Below are positions 18,268 to 27,246 of a stretch of 64,000 bases of DNA, one piece after another. Under the pieces are notes generated by a model. That model was not told the DNA's origin and ran no database searches. It worked only from the letters and a program-made list of their open reading frames with translations. The position numbers and the translations under genes were made by a program. Within the stretch, counting starts at the first letter, position 1, and the number at the start of each line of letters is the position of its first letter. This stretch comes from Xanthobacter sp. NM-25 (lineage in GTDB: Bacteria > Pseudomonadota > Alphaproteobacteria > Rhizobiales > Xanthobacteraceae), in assembly GCF_022138605.1 (NCBI RefSeq), contig NZ_JACBFS010000004.1, positions 523,414-587,413 on the forward strand, in the 5' to 3' direction.

Positions 18268-19265
18268 GCGTTATGCGCGGCCCTCGCTCCTGTGGACCGT
18301 CAGGCCCAATCCCCTTGATCGATCGAACGGCGATCAATCCCCTCGACCCGATCGCCCATGGCGCGGCCGTCGCGCGCAGTGGAGGTCAAGGGCGGCGGCC
18401 TGTTTTCCGGAAGACGGACACATCGTCCGACGCGGCCCGTCCGGAAAACTTGGAACGCCGGCGCAGCCTTGCCCTTGGCCGGAGCGAGCACGATGGCAGG
18501 CTCACGGCACATCGGGATGGCGGTGCCTGCGCGGCCGTCCCGGCGATCCTCGCGCTGCTCGTCGCCGGCGTCATGACCGCGGGCATGCCGTCCAGTGCGG
18601 CGGCCGAACCGCCGCCGGCCCGCCCTCCGGCGAGCGCGCCATCGTCCGATCCATGGGCGGCCCATGTTACCGAGGCGGCCGAGCGCTTCGAGATCCCCAC
18701 GCGCTGGATCCGCGCCGTGATGGCGGCCGAGAGTGACGGCGATGCGCGCACGCGCTCGCCCAAAGGCGCCATCGGCCTGATGCAGATCATGCCGGGCACA
18801 TGGGACGAACTGCGCACCCAATACGACCTCGGCAGCGACCCATGGGAGCCGCGGGCCAACATCCTCGCCGGCGCCGCCTATCTTCGGCAGATGCACGATC
18901 GCTACGGCAGCATCGACGCGATGCTGGCGGCCTACAATGCCGGCCCGCAACGGTACGACGCGTATCGCACGAGCGGCCGGCCACTGCCCGCAGAGACCGT
19001 CGCCTATGTCACGAAGGTCGCGTCCATGATCGGCGGCACGGCGCCCGTCACTGCGTCCGGCGGAAGCGGCACGGCCCCGACATGGCGTCTCGCGCCACTC
19101 TTCGTCGGACGCACGCTGGTCACGCCCCGCGACGATCCGCCGGCGGCCGATGCGCCCGCCGCGCACCCGCCGAACGGCCCAGCGATCGTCGACCTGTCGG
19201 CGCTCACGCCGCTCTCCGACGGCCTGTTCGTGCGCAAGCCCGACGCACAGGGGGAGCGGCGATGA
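18264..19265 (+). CDS. Conjugal lytic transglycosylase, SLT domain (333 aa)
   Basis: Periplasmic muramidase that opens peptidoglycan for the mating channel. The SLT domain (about 130-245) has the catalytic Glu in WIRAVMAAESDGDARTRSPK, then GLMQIMPGTWDELR, ILAGAAYLRQMHDRYGSIDA and MLAAYNAGPQRYDAYRTSGR. A hydrophobic segment AAVPAILALLVAGVMTAG near residue 90-106 looks like a signal anchor. The GTG at 18264 overlaps the previous stop, but it puts about 90 Arg-rich residues before the signal, so a later start near the signal is possible. The C-terminus is Pro/Ala-rich. Confidence 0.82.
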   Translation: MSVMRGPRSCGPSGPIPLIDRTAINPLDPIAHGAAVARSGGQGRRPVFRKTDTSSDAARPENLERRRSLALGRSEHDGRLTAHRDGGACAAVPAILALLVAGVMTAGMPSSAAAEPPPARPPASAPSSDPWAAHVTEAAERFEIPTRWIRAVMAAESDGDARTRSPKGAIGLMQIMPGTWDELRTQYDLGSDPWEPRANILAGAAYLRQMHDRYGSIDAMLAAYNAGPQRYDAYRTSGRPLPAETVAYVTKVASMIGGTAPVTASGGSGTAPTWRLAPLFVGRTLVTPRDDPPAADAPAAHPPNGPAIVDLSALTPLSDGLFVRKPDAQGERR

Positions 19266-19350
19266 TCCTCGTGGTTTTTCGGCTCCCCTGCGCAGAGATC
19301 GTAGGAATTACGGGGGGCTGTGGGGTGGGCCGGGCAGCGACCGAGGGAAG

Positions 19351-19500
19351 GCAAGATAAAAAGCCGCACATCGCGGCTTGGACGGTCGGTTGGTTTGTCT
19401 GGGTTTTTCAGGATTTCCCGCACATCGCGGATCGTCGTCGCGAGGTACGCGCCTGCGATTTATCGAACGATTTCAGGGCGAAGTGCACATCGCAGCGGGA
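19351..19500. other. Candidate origin of transfer (oriT)
   Basis: Non-coding DNA directly before the relaxase gene. It holds a perfect inverted repeat AAGCCGC-ACATC-GCGGCTT (19361-19379) next to an AT tract (AAGATAAA), and GCACATCGCGG recurs near 19367 and 19421 with a variant GCACATCGCAG near 19484. A dyad plus repeats adjacent to a relaxase gene is typical of oriT. No nic site can be assigned by eye. Confidence 0.5.
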
Positions 19501-19506
19501 ATGGCC

Positions 19507-21243
19507 ATGAGCCGCGACGACGATTTCCGCGTCCGTCCCGGCCGCATCCGCTCCTCGAAGGCCCAGCGCACCAAGCCCTTCGTCGCCCAGGCGCTCGCTG
19601 CCGCGCAGAAGGCCGGTGGCCGCATCTCTCGCTCCGGCAAGATCACCTCCGGCCGCGGCCCGCATTTCGCGCGCGGCCGCGGTGCCAGCATCCGCGCCAA
19701 CCGCCTCATCACCAGCCGCACCCGCCTGTGCACGGTGAAGGCCCTGGTGGTGCGCAACAGGGGCCAGCGCGCCCCGCTCGCCCGGCACCTCAACTATCTG
19801 CGCCGCGACGGCGTCACCCGCGACGGCGAGAAGGCGCGCATGTTCGGCCCCGGGACCGACGATGCCGACGTCAAGGATTTCTCCGAGCGCTGCAAGGACG
19901 ACCGGCACCATTTCAGGTTCATCGTCTCGCCGGAAGACGCGACCGATATGGAAGACCTGCAGCGCTTCACCCGCGAGCTGATGGCGCAGGCCGAGAAGGA
20001 TCTCGGGACCAAGCTCGACTGGATCGGCGTCGACCATTGGAACACCGACAATCCCCATGTCCATGTCATCGTCCGCGGTCGCACCGACGACGGCCAGGAC
20101 CTCGTGATCGACCGAGACTACATCAAGAGCGGCCTGCGCGACCGCGCGCAGGGCCTCATCACGCAGGAACTCGGCCCGCGCACCGATCTCGACGTCAGCC
20201 GCTCGCTCGCGCGCCAGATCGAGGCCGAGCGCTGGACCCAGCTCGACCGCCAGCTTGTCCAGGACGCTGGCGAGCGCGGCGTCATCGACGTCGCCCCGTC
20301 GCCCGACCGGCAGCCCGACGCCTACCTGACCCAGAAGGTCGGCCGCCTGCGCCATCTCGAACGCCTCGGCCTCGCCGAATCCATCGGCGCCGGCCAATGG
20401 GTGATGGCCGGCGATGCCGAGGCGACCCTGCGCGAACTCGGCCAGCGCAACGACATCATCAAGCGCATGCACCAGGCTCTCTCCGGCGAGGGCATCGAGC
20501 GCGGCGCCGCCGACTATGTCCTCTCCGGCGAGACGCGCGGCGAGCCGGTCATCGGCCGCCTGGTCGCCCGCGGCCTCGACGACGAGCTGCGCGCCACGGC
20601 CTATGCCGTGGTCGACGGCGTCGACGGCCGCACCCACCACATCAAGCTGGCCGATCTCGACGCGGCCGGCGACAGCGCGCCGGGCTCCATCGTCGAGCTG
20701 CGCAGCTTCGAGGATGCGAAAGGCGAACGCCGCGTGGCGCTGGCGGTCCGTGCCGACCTGCCCATCGAGGGGCAAGTCACGGCCAGCGGGGCGACCTGGC
20801 TCGACCGACAGCTCATCGCCCGCGATCCGGTTGATCTCGGCGGCGGCTTCGGCCTCGAGGTGAAGCGGGCGCTGGAAGCCCGCGCCGAGCATCTCGTCTC
20901 CGAAGGGCTGGCGAAGCGTGAGGGCCAGCGCCTCGTCTTCGCCCGCAACCTGCTCGCCACCTTGCGGGAGCGCGAGCTGGACACCCTCGGCCATCGTCTC
21001 GCCGCCGAGACCGCCGTGCCGTTCCAGAAAGCGGCCGACGGGGAATATGTGACCGGCACCTACCGGCAGCGCTTCACGCTCGCCTCCGGCCGCTTCGCCA
21101 TGATCGACGACGGGCTCGGCTTCAAGCTCGTGCCCTGGTCGCCTTCGATCGAGAAGCACATCGGCCAGCACGTCTCCGGCGTCGCTCGCGCGGACGGCGG
21201 CGTCGACTGGAACTTCGGACGCAAGCGTGGGCTGGGACTATAG
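19507..21243 (+). CDS. VirD2-like relaxase with DUF3363 (RlxS type, 578 aa)
   Basis: Nicks oriT and covalently leads the strand into the recipient cell. The relaxase domain covers about 70-230: RHLNYLRRDG, RFIVSPEDATDMEDLQRFTR, and the metal-binding histidine motif in GVDHWNTDNPHVHVIVRGRT. The C-terminal half is DUF3363 (RDPVDLGGGFGLEVKRALEA through GRFAMIDDGLGFKLVPW). Basic N-terminus. ATGs occur at 19501 and 19507; the latter gives MSRDDDFRVRPGRIRSSKAQ, the family start. It lies between the transglycosylase and a toxin-antitoxin pair, upstream of the coupling protein. Confidence 0.92.
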   Translation: MSRDDDFRVRPGRIRSSKAQRTKPFVAQALAAAQKAGGRISRSGKITSGRGPHFARGRGASIRANRLITSRTRLCTVKALVVRNRGQRAPLARHLNYLRRDGVTRDGEKARMFGPGTDDADVKDFSERCKDDRHHFRFIVSPEDATDMEDLQRFTRELMAQAEKDLGTKLDWIGVDHWNTDNPHVHVIVRGRTDDGQDLVIDRDYIKSGLRDRAQGLITQELGPRTDLDVSRSLARQIEAERWTQLDRQLVQDAGERGVIDVAPSPDRQPDAYLTQKVGRLRHLERLGLAESIGAGQWVMAGDAEATLRELGQRNDIIKRMHQALSGEGIERGAADYVLSGETRGEPVIGRLVARGLDDELRATAYAVVDGVDGRTHHIKLADLDAAGDSAPGSIVELRSFEDAKGERRVALAVRADLPIEGQVTASGATWLDRQLIARDPVDLGGGFGLEVKRALEARAEHLVSEGLAKREGQRLVFARNLLATLRERELDTLGHRLAAETAVPFQKAADGEYVTGTYRQRFTLASGRFAMIDDGLGFKLVPWSPSIEKHIGQHVSGVARADGGVDWNFGRKRGLGL

Positions 21244-21334
21244 GGAGCGTGGCCATCGGTCCATCCGCCCGTCCCTTGCCTTTCACCCGGGAGAGCACTA
21301 CATGACCATCGGTAGTCATATCGGAGATGGCGCG

Positions 21335-21586
21335 ATGAAGGAACTCCAGCTCAAGGACGCGAAGGCGACGCTGTCCGCCGTGGTCGATCGCGCCGTCGCT
21401 GGCGAGCCGACCGTGATCACCCGCCACGGCCGAAAGGAGGCCGTGCTCGTCTCCTTCGACGAGTGGCAGCGCGTCTCCCAGGTGCCGAGCTTCGCCGATC
21501 TCCTGCTCGCCTTCCCCGGCGAGCCGGAGGACATCCCGGAGCGCCGCCGCAAGCAAGCCCGCGCCCTCGGCGATGAGGGCCTCTGA
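21335..21586 (+). CDS. Phd/YefM-family antitoxin (83 aa)
   Basis: Antitoxin: MKELQLKDAKATLSAVVDRA then GEPTVITRHGRKEAVLVSFD, the Phd/YefM DNA-binding fold, with a C-terminal toxin-binding tail ending RRRKQARALGDEGL. It overlaps the PIN toxin gene by 14 bases. It should neutralise the toxin and repress the pair's promoter. An ATG at 21302, also with a good ribosome site, would add 11 residues; 21335 is preferred because homologs begin at MKELQ. Likely stabilises the ICE after excision. Confidence 0.88.
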   Translation: MKELQLKDAKATLSAVVDRAVAGEPTVITRHGRKEAVLVSFDEWQRVSQVPSFADLLLAFPGEPEDIPERRRKQARALGDEGL

Positions 21587-22028
21587 GCCCGTGTATCTAC
21601 TGGATACCAATATCGTCTCGGCCGACGCGCCCTCCAAGCGTCAAGCCCAGTCCGAGGACTTCGAGGCGTGGCTCCGCCGACATGACGGCGAACTCTACAT
21701 TTCGGCCGTGACTGTCGCCGAGATCGAGGCCGGCATTGCCCGTGCCATCCGGATCGGCGCGACGACGAAGGCCAGGCAACTTCGCCAGTGGCTTGGCGCC
21801 GTCGAGCACTTCTATGCGGGCCGCATCCTGGTTTTTGGCGTCGAGGAAGCCCGCGAAGCCGGCGTCATCCTCGACCGGGCGCGGGCGCACGACCCAGGCT
21901 TTGAGGACATCGCCATCGCCGCCACGGCGGCAGCTCACGGCCTGACGGTCCTCACCGCCAACGAGCGCCACTTCGCGCCTCTCGGTGTGCCGATGCTCAA
22001 CCCGCTGCGCCAACTCCCCGCCGACTGA
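21573..22028 (+). CDS. VapC-like PIN-domain toxin (151 aa)
   Basis: PIN-domain ribonuclease toxin. Conserved acidic residues are visible in VYLLDTNIVSAD (Asp near residue 11), AVTVAEIEAGIARA (Glu) and GFEDIAIAATAAAHGLTVLT (Asp near 110), with the ending TANERHFAPLGVPMLNPLRQ. Family members cut tRNA or rRNA when freed from the antitoxin. It forms an overlapping operon with the Phd antitoxin and lies between the relaxase and coupling-protein genes, a usual spot for ICE addiction modules. Confidence 0.9.
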   Translation: MRASEPVYLLDTNIVSADAPSKRQAQSEDFEAWLRRHDGELYISAVTVAEIEAGIARAIRIGATTKARQLRQWLGAVEHFYAGRILVFGVEEAREAGVILDRARAHDPGFEDIAIAATAAAHGLTVLTANERHFAPLGVPMLNPLRQLPAD

Positions 22029-22185
22029 CCTGCGCTCCGAATCCGCGAACGTCGCGCCGCGCCCTACAAGTATTTTCCGAGACCTCTACGCTCCGGTGCG
22101 AGCCCCAGGGGTCGGGCCATTGCAAGGTGCGACGCGTCGACCCTTCTTCCCCTCATCGGCATGAACGGGAAGGAGCACCGGCACA

Positions 22186-24186
22186 TTGTCCGCGACCCGA
22201 GTCCTCTGGGGTCAGATCATCGTCGTCTTCACGATCGTGCTCCTCGCGGTCTGGGGCGCGACGCAATGGACCGCCTGGCGGCTCGGCTTTCAGGCGCAGC
22301 TCGGCGCGCCCTGGTTCGAGATCGCCGGCCTGCCGGTCTATCCGCCGCCGGCCCTCTTCTGGTGGTGGTACTTCTACGATGCCTATGCGCCGGCGATCTT
22401 CGTCGAGGGCGGCGCCATCGCGGCTTCCGGCGGGCTCCTCGCCGGAGCCGTCGCCATCTTCATGTCGATCATCCGGGCGCGCGAGGCGACCGACGTGCGC
22501 ACCTTCGGCTCCGCCCGCTGGGCCGAGCGGGAGGAGGTCGCGGCCGCGGGCCTGCTTGGCGATGACGGCGTGGTGCTCGGCCGCTATGAGCGCGACTACC
22601 TTCGCCACGATGGCGCCGAGCATGTGCTGTGCTTCGCCCCCACCAGATCGGGCAAGGGGACGGGCCTCGTGGTGCCGACGCTGCTCACCTGGCCGGGTTC
22701 CGCCATCGTCCACGACATCAAGGGCGAGAACTGGGAACTCACCGCGGGTCTGCGCGCCCGCTTCGGCCAGGTGCTCCTGTTCGATCCGACCAATGCGAAC
22801 TCCGCCGCCTACAACCCGCTGCTCGAAGTTCGCCGTGGCGAGTGGGAGGTGCGCGACGTCCAGAACGTCGCCGATGTGCTGGTCGACCCCGAGGGGTCGC
22901 TCGAAAAAAGGAACCATTGGGAGAAGACCTCCCATTCGCTCCTCGTCGGCGCGATCCTCCACGTCCTCTATGCCGAGCAGGATAAGACCCTCGCCGGCGT
23001 CGCCGCCTTCCTCTCCGATCCGCGCCGGCCGATTGAATCGACCCTGTCCGCCATGATGACCACGCCGCATCTCGGCGACAAAGGCCCCCATCCCGTCATC
23101 GCCAGCGCCGCCCGCGAGCTGCTCAACAAGTCCGACAATGAAAGGTCGGGCGTCCTGAGCACCGCCATGTCGTTCCTCGGCCTCTATCGTGATCCGATCG
23201 TCGCCGCCGTCACCGCCCGCTGCGACTGGCGCATCGCCGACCTCGTGTCCGGCGAGCGGCCGACCACGCTCTATCTCGTCGTGCCGCCGTCCGACATCTC
23301 CCGCACCAAGCCGCTCGTGCGCCTCGTGCTCAACCAGATCGGCAGGCGATTGACCGAGGACCTCCATGCGAAGGATCGCCGCCACCGTTTGCTGCTGATG
23401 CTCGACGAGTTTCCCGCCTTGGGACGTTTGGACTTCTTCGAGAGCGCCCTGGCCTTCATGGCCGGCTACCAGATCAAGGCCTTCCTCATCGCGCAGTCGC
23501 TGAACCAAATTGAGCGCTCCTACGGCGCCAACAATTCCGTCCTCGACAATTGCCACGTCAGGATCAGCTTCGCCACCAATGACGAGCGGACGGCGCGCAG
23601 GGTCAGCGATGCGCTCGGCACCGCCACCGAGATGCGCGCCATGCAGAACTACGCCGGCCACCGCTTGGCGCCGTGGCTGGGCCACCTGATGGTGTCGCGC
23701 TCCGAAACCGCTCGGCCGTTGCTCACCCCCGGCGAGGTGATGCAGCTCCCGGCCAGCGACGAGATCGTGATGGTTGCGGGCGTTCCGCCGATCCGGGCCA
23801 AGAAGGCGCGCTACTACGAGGACGCGCGGTTTCAGGAACGGCTGCTGCCCGTGCTACGCAATCCGAAGGCCGGCCTGGAGCCGAAGCCCGACGACTGGTC
23901 GGGGCTGAAGGTGGCGGCCGCTCCGGTTTCCGTTCCCGCCGCGCCGGCGCCGGCCGCCGGCGCCAAGCTGGACGACGATCCGGCCAATTCAGGCCTGCGC
24001 CGCGAGCCCGGCCTCGAGGCACACAAGGACATCGCCCCGGAGCCGCAGAAAACGCCGGTCAACGAGTTCGATCCCGACACCGATGAACCGGAGCGGGACG
24101 CCGCCGCCGGACGTGCCGTCATCCGCAGTATGCGCATAGTCGCACGGCAGGCCGCAATGGATCCCGGCGACGGAATGGAGCTGTGA
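22186..24186 (+). CDS. traG: Conjugal coupling protein TraG/VirD4 (666 aa)
   Basis: Inner-membrane ATPase that hands the relaxase-DNA complex to the secretion channel. Two N-terminal membrane segments (about 8-30 and 60-85), Walker A in CFAPTRSGKGTGLVVPTLL, Walker B in LLLMLDEFPALGRLDFF, and the conserved QSLNQIERSYGANNSVLDNC. The C-terminus is a Pro/Ala-rich variable tail. The start is TTG at 22186, about 10 bases after AAGGAG; no suitable ATG exists at the family start. It is followed 3 bases later by the CopG gene. Confidence 0.95.
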   Translation: MSATRVLWGQIIVVFTIVLLAVWGATQWTAWRLGFQAQLGAPWFEIAGLPVYPPPALFWWWYFYDAYAPAIFVEGGAIAASGGLLAGAVAIFMSIIRAREATDVRTFGSARWAEREEVAAAGLLGDDGVVLGRYERDYLRHDGAEHVLCFAPTRSGKGTGLVVPTLLTWPGSAIVHDIKGENWELTAGLRARFGQVLLFDPTNANSAAYNPLLEVRRGEWEVRDVQNVADVLVDPEGSLEKRNHWEKTSHSLLVGAILHVLYAEQDKTLAGVAAFLSDPRRPIESTLSAMMTTPHLGDKGPHPVIASAARELLNKSDNERSGVLSTAMSFLGLYRDPIVAAVTARCDWRIADLVSGERPTTLYLVVPPSDISRTKPLVRLVLNQIGRRLTEDLHAKDRRHRLLLMLDEFPALGRLDFFESALAFMAGYQIKAFLIAQSLNQIERSYGANNSVLDNCHVRISFATNDERTARRVSDALGTATEMRAMQNYAGHRLAPWLGHLMVSRSETARPLLTPGEVMQLPASDEIVMVAGVPPIRAKKARYYEDARFQERLLPVLRNPKAGLEPKPDDWSGLKVAAAPVSVPAAPAPAAGAKLDDDPANSGLRREPGLEAHKDIAPEPQKTPVNEFDPDTDEPERDAAAGRAVIRSMRIVARQAAMDPGDGMEL

Positions 24187-24189
24187 ATC

Positions 24190-24636
24190 GTGCCCCAACG
24201 TCTGGACAAGAAGAAGCGCCTGTCGGTCTATCTTGAGCCGGAGCTGATGCGCCTGCTGGCGGATTTCTCCGACCGGCGCGACCAGTCCCGTTCCATCGTC
24301 GCCGAGGCGGCCATCGCCTCCTTCCTCTCGCCCGACGCAGACGAACGGCAGGAGGCCGCCATTGCAAAGCGCCTTGACCGGCTCGATCGCAGCATTCAGC
24401 GGTTGGAACGTGATGTGGGCATCACCAACGAGGCCTTTGCGATCTTCATCCGATCTTGGCTCACGTCCACCCCTTCGCTACCGGAAGCTGCCCAGGCGGC
24501 GGCCCGTGCAAGGGGGGGCGAGCGTTATGACAACTTCCTGGAAGTGCTTGGAAGACGCTTGGCTCGAGGACCGAGGTTTAAAGAAGAGATGTCGGAGGGA
24601 ATTTCGTCACCTCGTGATGGCGTTCCTTCAGCCTAA
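24190..24636 (+). CDS. CopG/RHH-family protein at the cargo boundary (148 aa)
   Basis: Ribbon-helix-helix protein: DKKKRLSVYLEPELMRLLAD, RDQSRSIVAEAAIASFL, then a coiled coil (AAIAKRLDRLDRSIQRLERD) and a C-terminal helix IFIRSWLTSTPSLPEAAQAA. GTG start 3 bases after traG. In related ICEs this gene lies directly between traG and trbB; here 18 kb of cargo separates it from trbB. The last dozen residues (EGISSPRDGVPSA) do not look family-like to me, so the end may be altered by the insertion. Likely a regulator of the trb operon. Confidence 0.82.
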   Translation: MPQRLDKKKRLSVYLEPELMRLLADFSDRRDQSRSIVAEAAIASFLSPDADERQEAAIAKRLDRLDRSIQRLERDVGITNEAFAIFIRSWLTSTPSLPEAAQAAARARGGERYDNFLEVLGRRLARGPRFKEEMSEGISSPRDGVPSA

Positions 24637-24706
24637 TTGCCTCGGCTGATGGTGTAGCCCTCGCTTCCTTACCCAGAGATGCGTTGCGCGTCATCGACTC
24701 CACAAT

Positions 24707-25072
24707 TCATCGCAAGATTGATCGTGGTGTCGCTGCCTCAATGGAGCTTTGCGCCTCTCGCGGGCCGAAGTCGAGGCGCCAACCGTGATAGGTGACGGTG
24801 AGTGTGGAGTTCTCCTCACCTCCATTGGAAGGCAGCGAGACGGCGATCTTGTCATGGAAGACCTCTGTCACTCCTAAGGTGGGATCGTCCTTCGACAGGC
24901 CAACGCCTTTGATATCCAACGCGTCGAGATCGCGTGGGCCTGCCCGGAAGCCGAGCCGGTCGCGATAGAGGTAGTAAGCCGCCCAGCGTACCATCTTAGC
25001 CACGTTGTCTTCGTGCTTGAACGAGTGCGCCGCATACGGCGGATTGCCCGCAAAGCAGGCTGATTGCGGCAT
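24707..25072 (-). CDS. Possible hypothetical protein or fragment, minus strand
   Basis: Low-confidence frame of about 121 codons (start 25072, or 25096). The translation has a plausible globular composition: FKHEDNVAKMVRWAAYYLYR, DRLGFRAGPRDLDALDIKGV and HDKIAVSLPSNGGEENSTLT. I recognise no family. It fills the 580-base gap between the CopG gene and the transporter operon, i.e. the left cargo edge, and might be the end of a gene cut by the insertion. Confidence 0.35.
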   Translation of the reverse strand: MPQSACFAGNPPYAAHSFKHEDNVAKMVRWAAYYLYRDRLGFRAGPRDLDALDIKGVGLSKDDPTLGVTEVFHDKIAVSLPSNGGEENSTLTVTYHGWRLDFGPREAQSSIEAATPRSILR

Positions 25073-25122
25073 TCTTGGCCGTTTTTTTGGGATCATGAAC
25101 GCCTTGACAGTCGATTTCAAAA

Positions 25123-25139
25123 TTGCAGAATATCTGCAA
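25123..25139. promoter_or_regulatory. 17-bp dyad operator, copy 1 (transporter operon)
   Basis: TTGCAGAATATCTGCAA: perfect TTGCA-N7-TGCAA dyad 75 bases before the start of the binding-protein gene. Same motif at 35292, 38983 and 40225, each before a catabolic gene. Confidence 0.75.
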
Positions 25140-25214
25140 AGTTTATATCGTCGTCGGTAACGGGGCAGCCCGACGATCCCAAGCGCAATGCCCCGACATT
25201 CAGAGAGGTGGAAC

Positions 25215-26477
25215 ATGGCTCGGAGAGCTCCTTCGTTGTTTGGTGCGTGTTTCCTGAGTGCAGCAATGCTGTTCTCCGGCATTGTAAACGCGGCGGAGCC
25301 GATAAAGCTCGGACTCGTCGGGCCGCTGACCGGCCCCGCTGCCAACACCGGGCTTACGGTTCGCGCTACGTGGGATCTCGTCGCGAAGCGTATCAACGCG
25401 GAAGGTGGGCTCGAGATCGACGGGGTCAAGCGTCCCGTGGAACTGATCGTTGCGGACTCTCAATCCAAGCCGAATATCGGCGTGGGAGCTGCCCAGAAAC
25501 TGCTCACCCGTGACCGCGTCGACGTTCTCGTTGGTGATCTGCTGCATAGCGATGTGGCGTTGGCTCTGATGGAGCTGGCCCCCGCCTATCCGGACAAGGT
25601 GCTCTATATTCCTCTGCCAGTGAGCAGCACCATTTCCGAGCGCATTGCTTCCTCTCATGAGAAGTATGGCAACGTATGGAAGTGGGACGGCGACTCTGAG
25701 GCCTACGGCGTTAGCCTTGCTGACCACCTGACCAAACTCGGGGAGAGCGGGAAACGCAACTATCCCAACAAGACCTATGCCATCGTCTCGGAGTTGACTG
25801 ACTTCTCTGACGCCATTCAGAAATCTGTTCAAGGTGAGTTGAAGGCATCGGGTTGGAAGCAGGTCGCGCACGAGAGTGTGCCCATCGGAAATACCGATTT
25901 CTACTCTCAGCTGTCGAAGCTCAAGGCATTGAACCCCGACGTCATCATCTCGATTTTCACGGCGGCAAGCTCTGGTCTGTCGTTTGTGAAGCAGTTCAAC
26001 GAGCAGGGAACGAAGTCGGAGAACATCGCCGTTTACTATGCTGGGCTTCCCGCATTCCGGAATGGCATCGGTAAGGACGGCAATGGTCTGGTTTTCTTCG
26101 GTGGTGCGTTTGATCCCCGCAGGTCCGACCGTGGCAAGCCTTTCGCCAAGCTTCTGTCCGAAAACAACATCAATGTGTCGGGCGATGCGGCCTTGGGCTA
26201 TTGCAGCGCGAATGTCCTCTTCGGCGCGATCCAGCGAGCCAAGTCTCTGAAGGTGCAGGATCTCAACCGCGAGCTTCTGGCGACCGATGACGACACTTGT
26301 CCGGACTACCGCCGTATCGTCTTCGACCCCAAGCGACACTCGCCGAAGCTCGGTCCGGACTACTTCTTCATGACGGCTGGGCAGATGTTCGATGACGGCA
26401 AGGACTTCTACGTCTTCTATCCGCCGAAGGCTGCAACCGGAAAGCTCGACGAGCTGGCGGCGCCCGGTTCCAAGTGA
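25215..26477 (+). CDS. ABC transporter periplasmic substrate-binding protein (420 aa)
   Basis: Periplasmic binding protein of the branched-chain-amino-acid/amide family (Peripla_BP_6). Signal peptide MARRAPSLFGACFLSAAMLF...GIVNAAEP with a cleavage site near residue 30, then KLGLVGPLTGPAANTGLTVR, VKRPVELIVADSQSKPNIGV and KLLTRDRVDVLVGD. First gene of a five-gene transporter operon, and preceded by dyad copy 1. This family binds many amides, amino acids and ureas, so the ligand cannot be named; context suggests an N-methylated amide or amino acid. The start at 25215 follows GAGAGGTGG. Confidence 0.9.
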   Translation: MARRAPSLFGACFLSAAMLFSGIVNAAEPIKLGLVGPLTGPAANTGLTVRATWDLVAKRINAEGGLEIDGVKRPVELIVADSQSKPNIGVGAAQKLLTRDRVDVLVGDLLHSDVALALMELAPAYPDKVLYIPLPVSSTISERIASSHEKYGNVWKWDGDSEAYGVSLADHLTKLGESGKRNYPNKTYAIVSELTDFSDAIQKSVQGELKASGWKQVAHESVPIGNTDFYSQLSKLKALNPDVIISIFTAASSGLSFVKQFNEQGTKSENIAVYYAGLPAFRNGIGKDGNGLVFFGGAFDPRRSDRGKPFAKLLSENNINVSGDAALGYCSANVLFGAIQRAKSLKVQDLNRELLATDDDTCPDYRRIVFDPKRHSPKLGPDYFFMTAGQMFDDGKDFYVFYPPKAATGKLDELAAPGSK

Positions 26478-26517
26478 CGCGTGTCATCCAGGATAAGAAG
26501 AGTAGGGGACAGATTTG

Positions 26518-27246
26518 ATGGATGGCGCAATTCTTGAGTTGGCGTCACTCAGTGTGCGCTTTGGTGGCCTTCAGGCGGTGAACAACATCAGCCTGACCGT
26601 TCGTCCCCGGGAAGTCTTTGGCCTCCTGGGGCCGAACGGGGCTGGAAAGACCACACTGTTCAACATGATCGCTGGGGTCGTGACCCCGACGAGTGGCGTT
26701 GTGAAATACAAGTCTGAGGAGATCGGATGGCGCTCTGTTTGCTGGCGTGCCAGAGCCGGCATAGCGCGAACCTTTCAGATCACGCAGCCCTTCGGTGCAA
26801 TCACGGTCCTGGAGAACGTGATCGTAGGTGCCATGCTGAAGGAAAGCCGAATGTCGGTGATCCGCCGCGAGGCGGAGGAGCTCCTGGACTATGTTGGTCT
26901 CAGTGCGAAACGAGACCATCTGGCTGACGCACTCAGCACTGGGCAGCGCAAGCGGCTTGAGCTCGCCCGCGCCCTGGCCATCAAGCCCGATCTGCTCCTG
27001 ATGGATGAGGTCACGGGCGGTGTGGATCAGCCTAGTATTCCCGGCCTGATTGATCTCGTGGCCTCCTTGAAAGAACGCGGCGTCACGATCGTTCTGGTCG
27101 AACATAATATGAAGGTGATGGCCAAGCTCTGCGACCGCATGCTCTTCATGAACCGGGGCGAGATGATGGTCGAGGGTACGCCAGATCACGTGCTGAACCA
27201 CCCGAACGTTGCACGTCTCTATCTGGGCGAGGATGAACAATGCTGA
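26518..27246 (+). CDS. ABC transporter ATPase, LivG type (242 aa)
   Basis: One of two cytoplasmic ATPases of the importer. Walker A GLLGPNGAGKTTLFN, LivG-type FQITQPFGAITVLENVIVG, signature ALSTGQRKRLELARALAIKP, Walker B LLLMDEVTGGV and the H-loop in VLVEHNMKVMAKL. The signature has TGQRK rather than SGGQ, as seen in some LivG relatives. ATG at 26518 after AGGGGA. Overlaps livF by 7 bases. Confidence 0.92.
   Translation: MDGAILELASLSVRFGGLQAVNNISLTVRPREVFGLLGPNGAGKTTLFNMIAGVVTPTSGVVKYKSEEIGWRSVCWRARAGIARTFQITQPFGAITVLENVIVGAMLKESRMSVIRREAEELLDYVGLSAKRDHLADALSTGQRKRLELARALAIKPDLLLMDEVTGGVDQPSIPGLIDLVASLKERGVTIVLVEHNMKVMAKLCDRMLFMNRGEMMVEGTPDHVLNHPNVARLYLGEDEQC

Noticed and set aside
22153..23685. 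Long minus-strand open frame opposite traG
   Set aside because: Antisense shadow of the coupling-protein gene caused by high third-position GC; no motifs.
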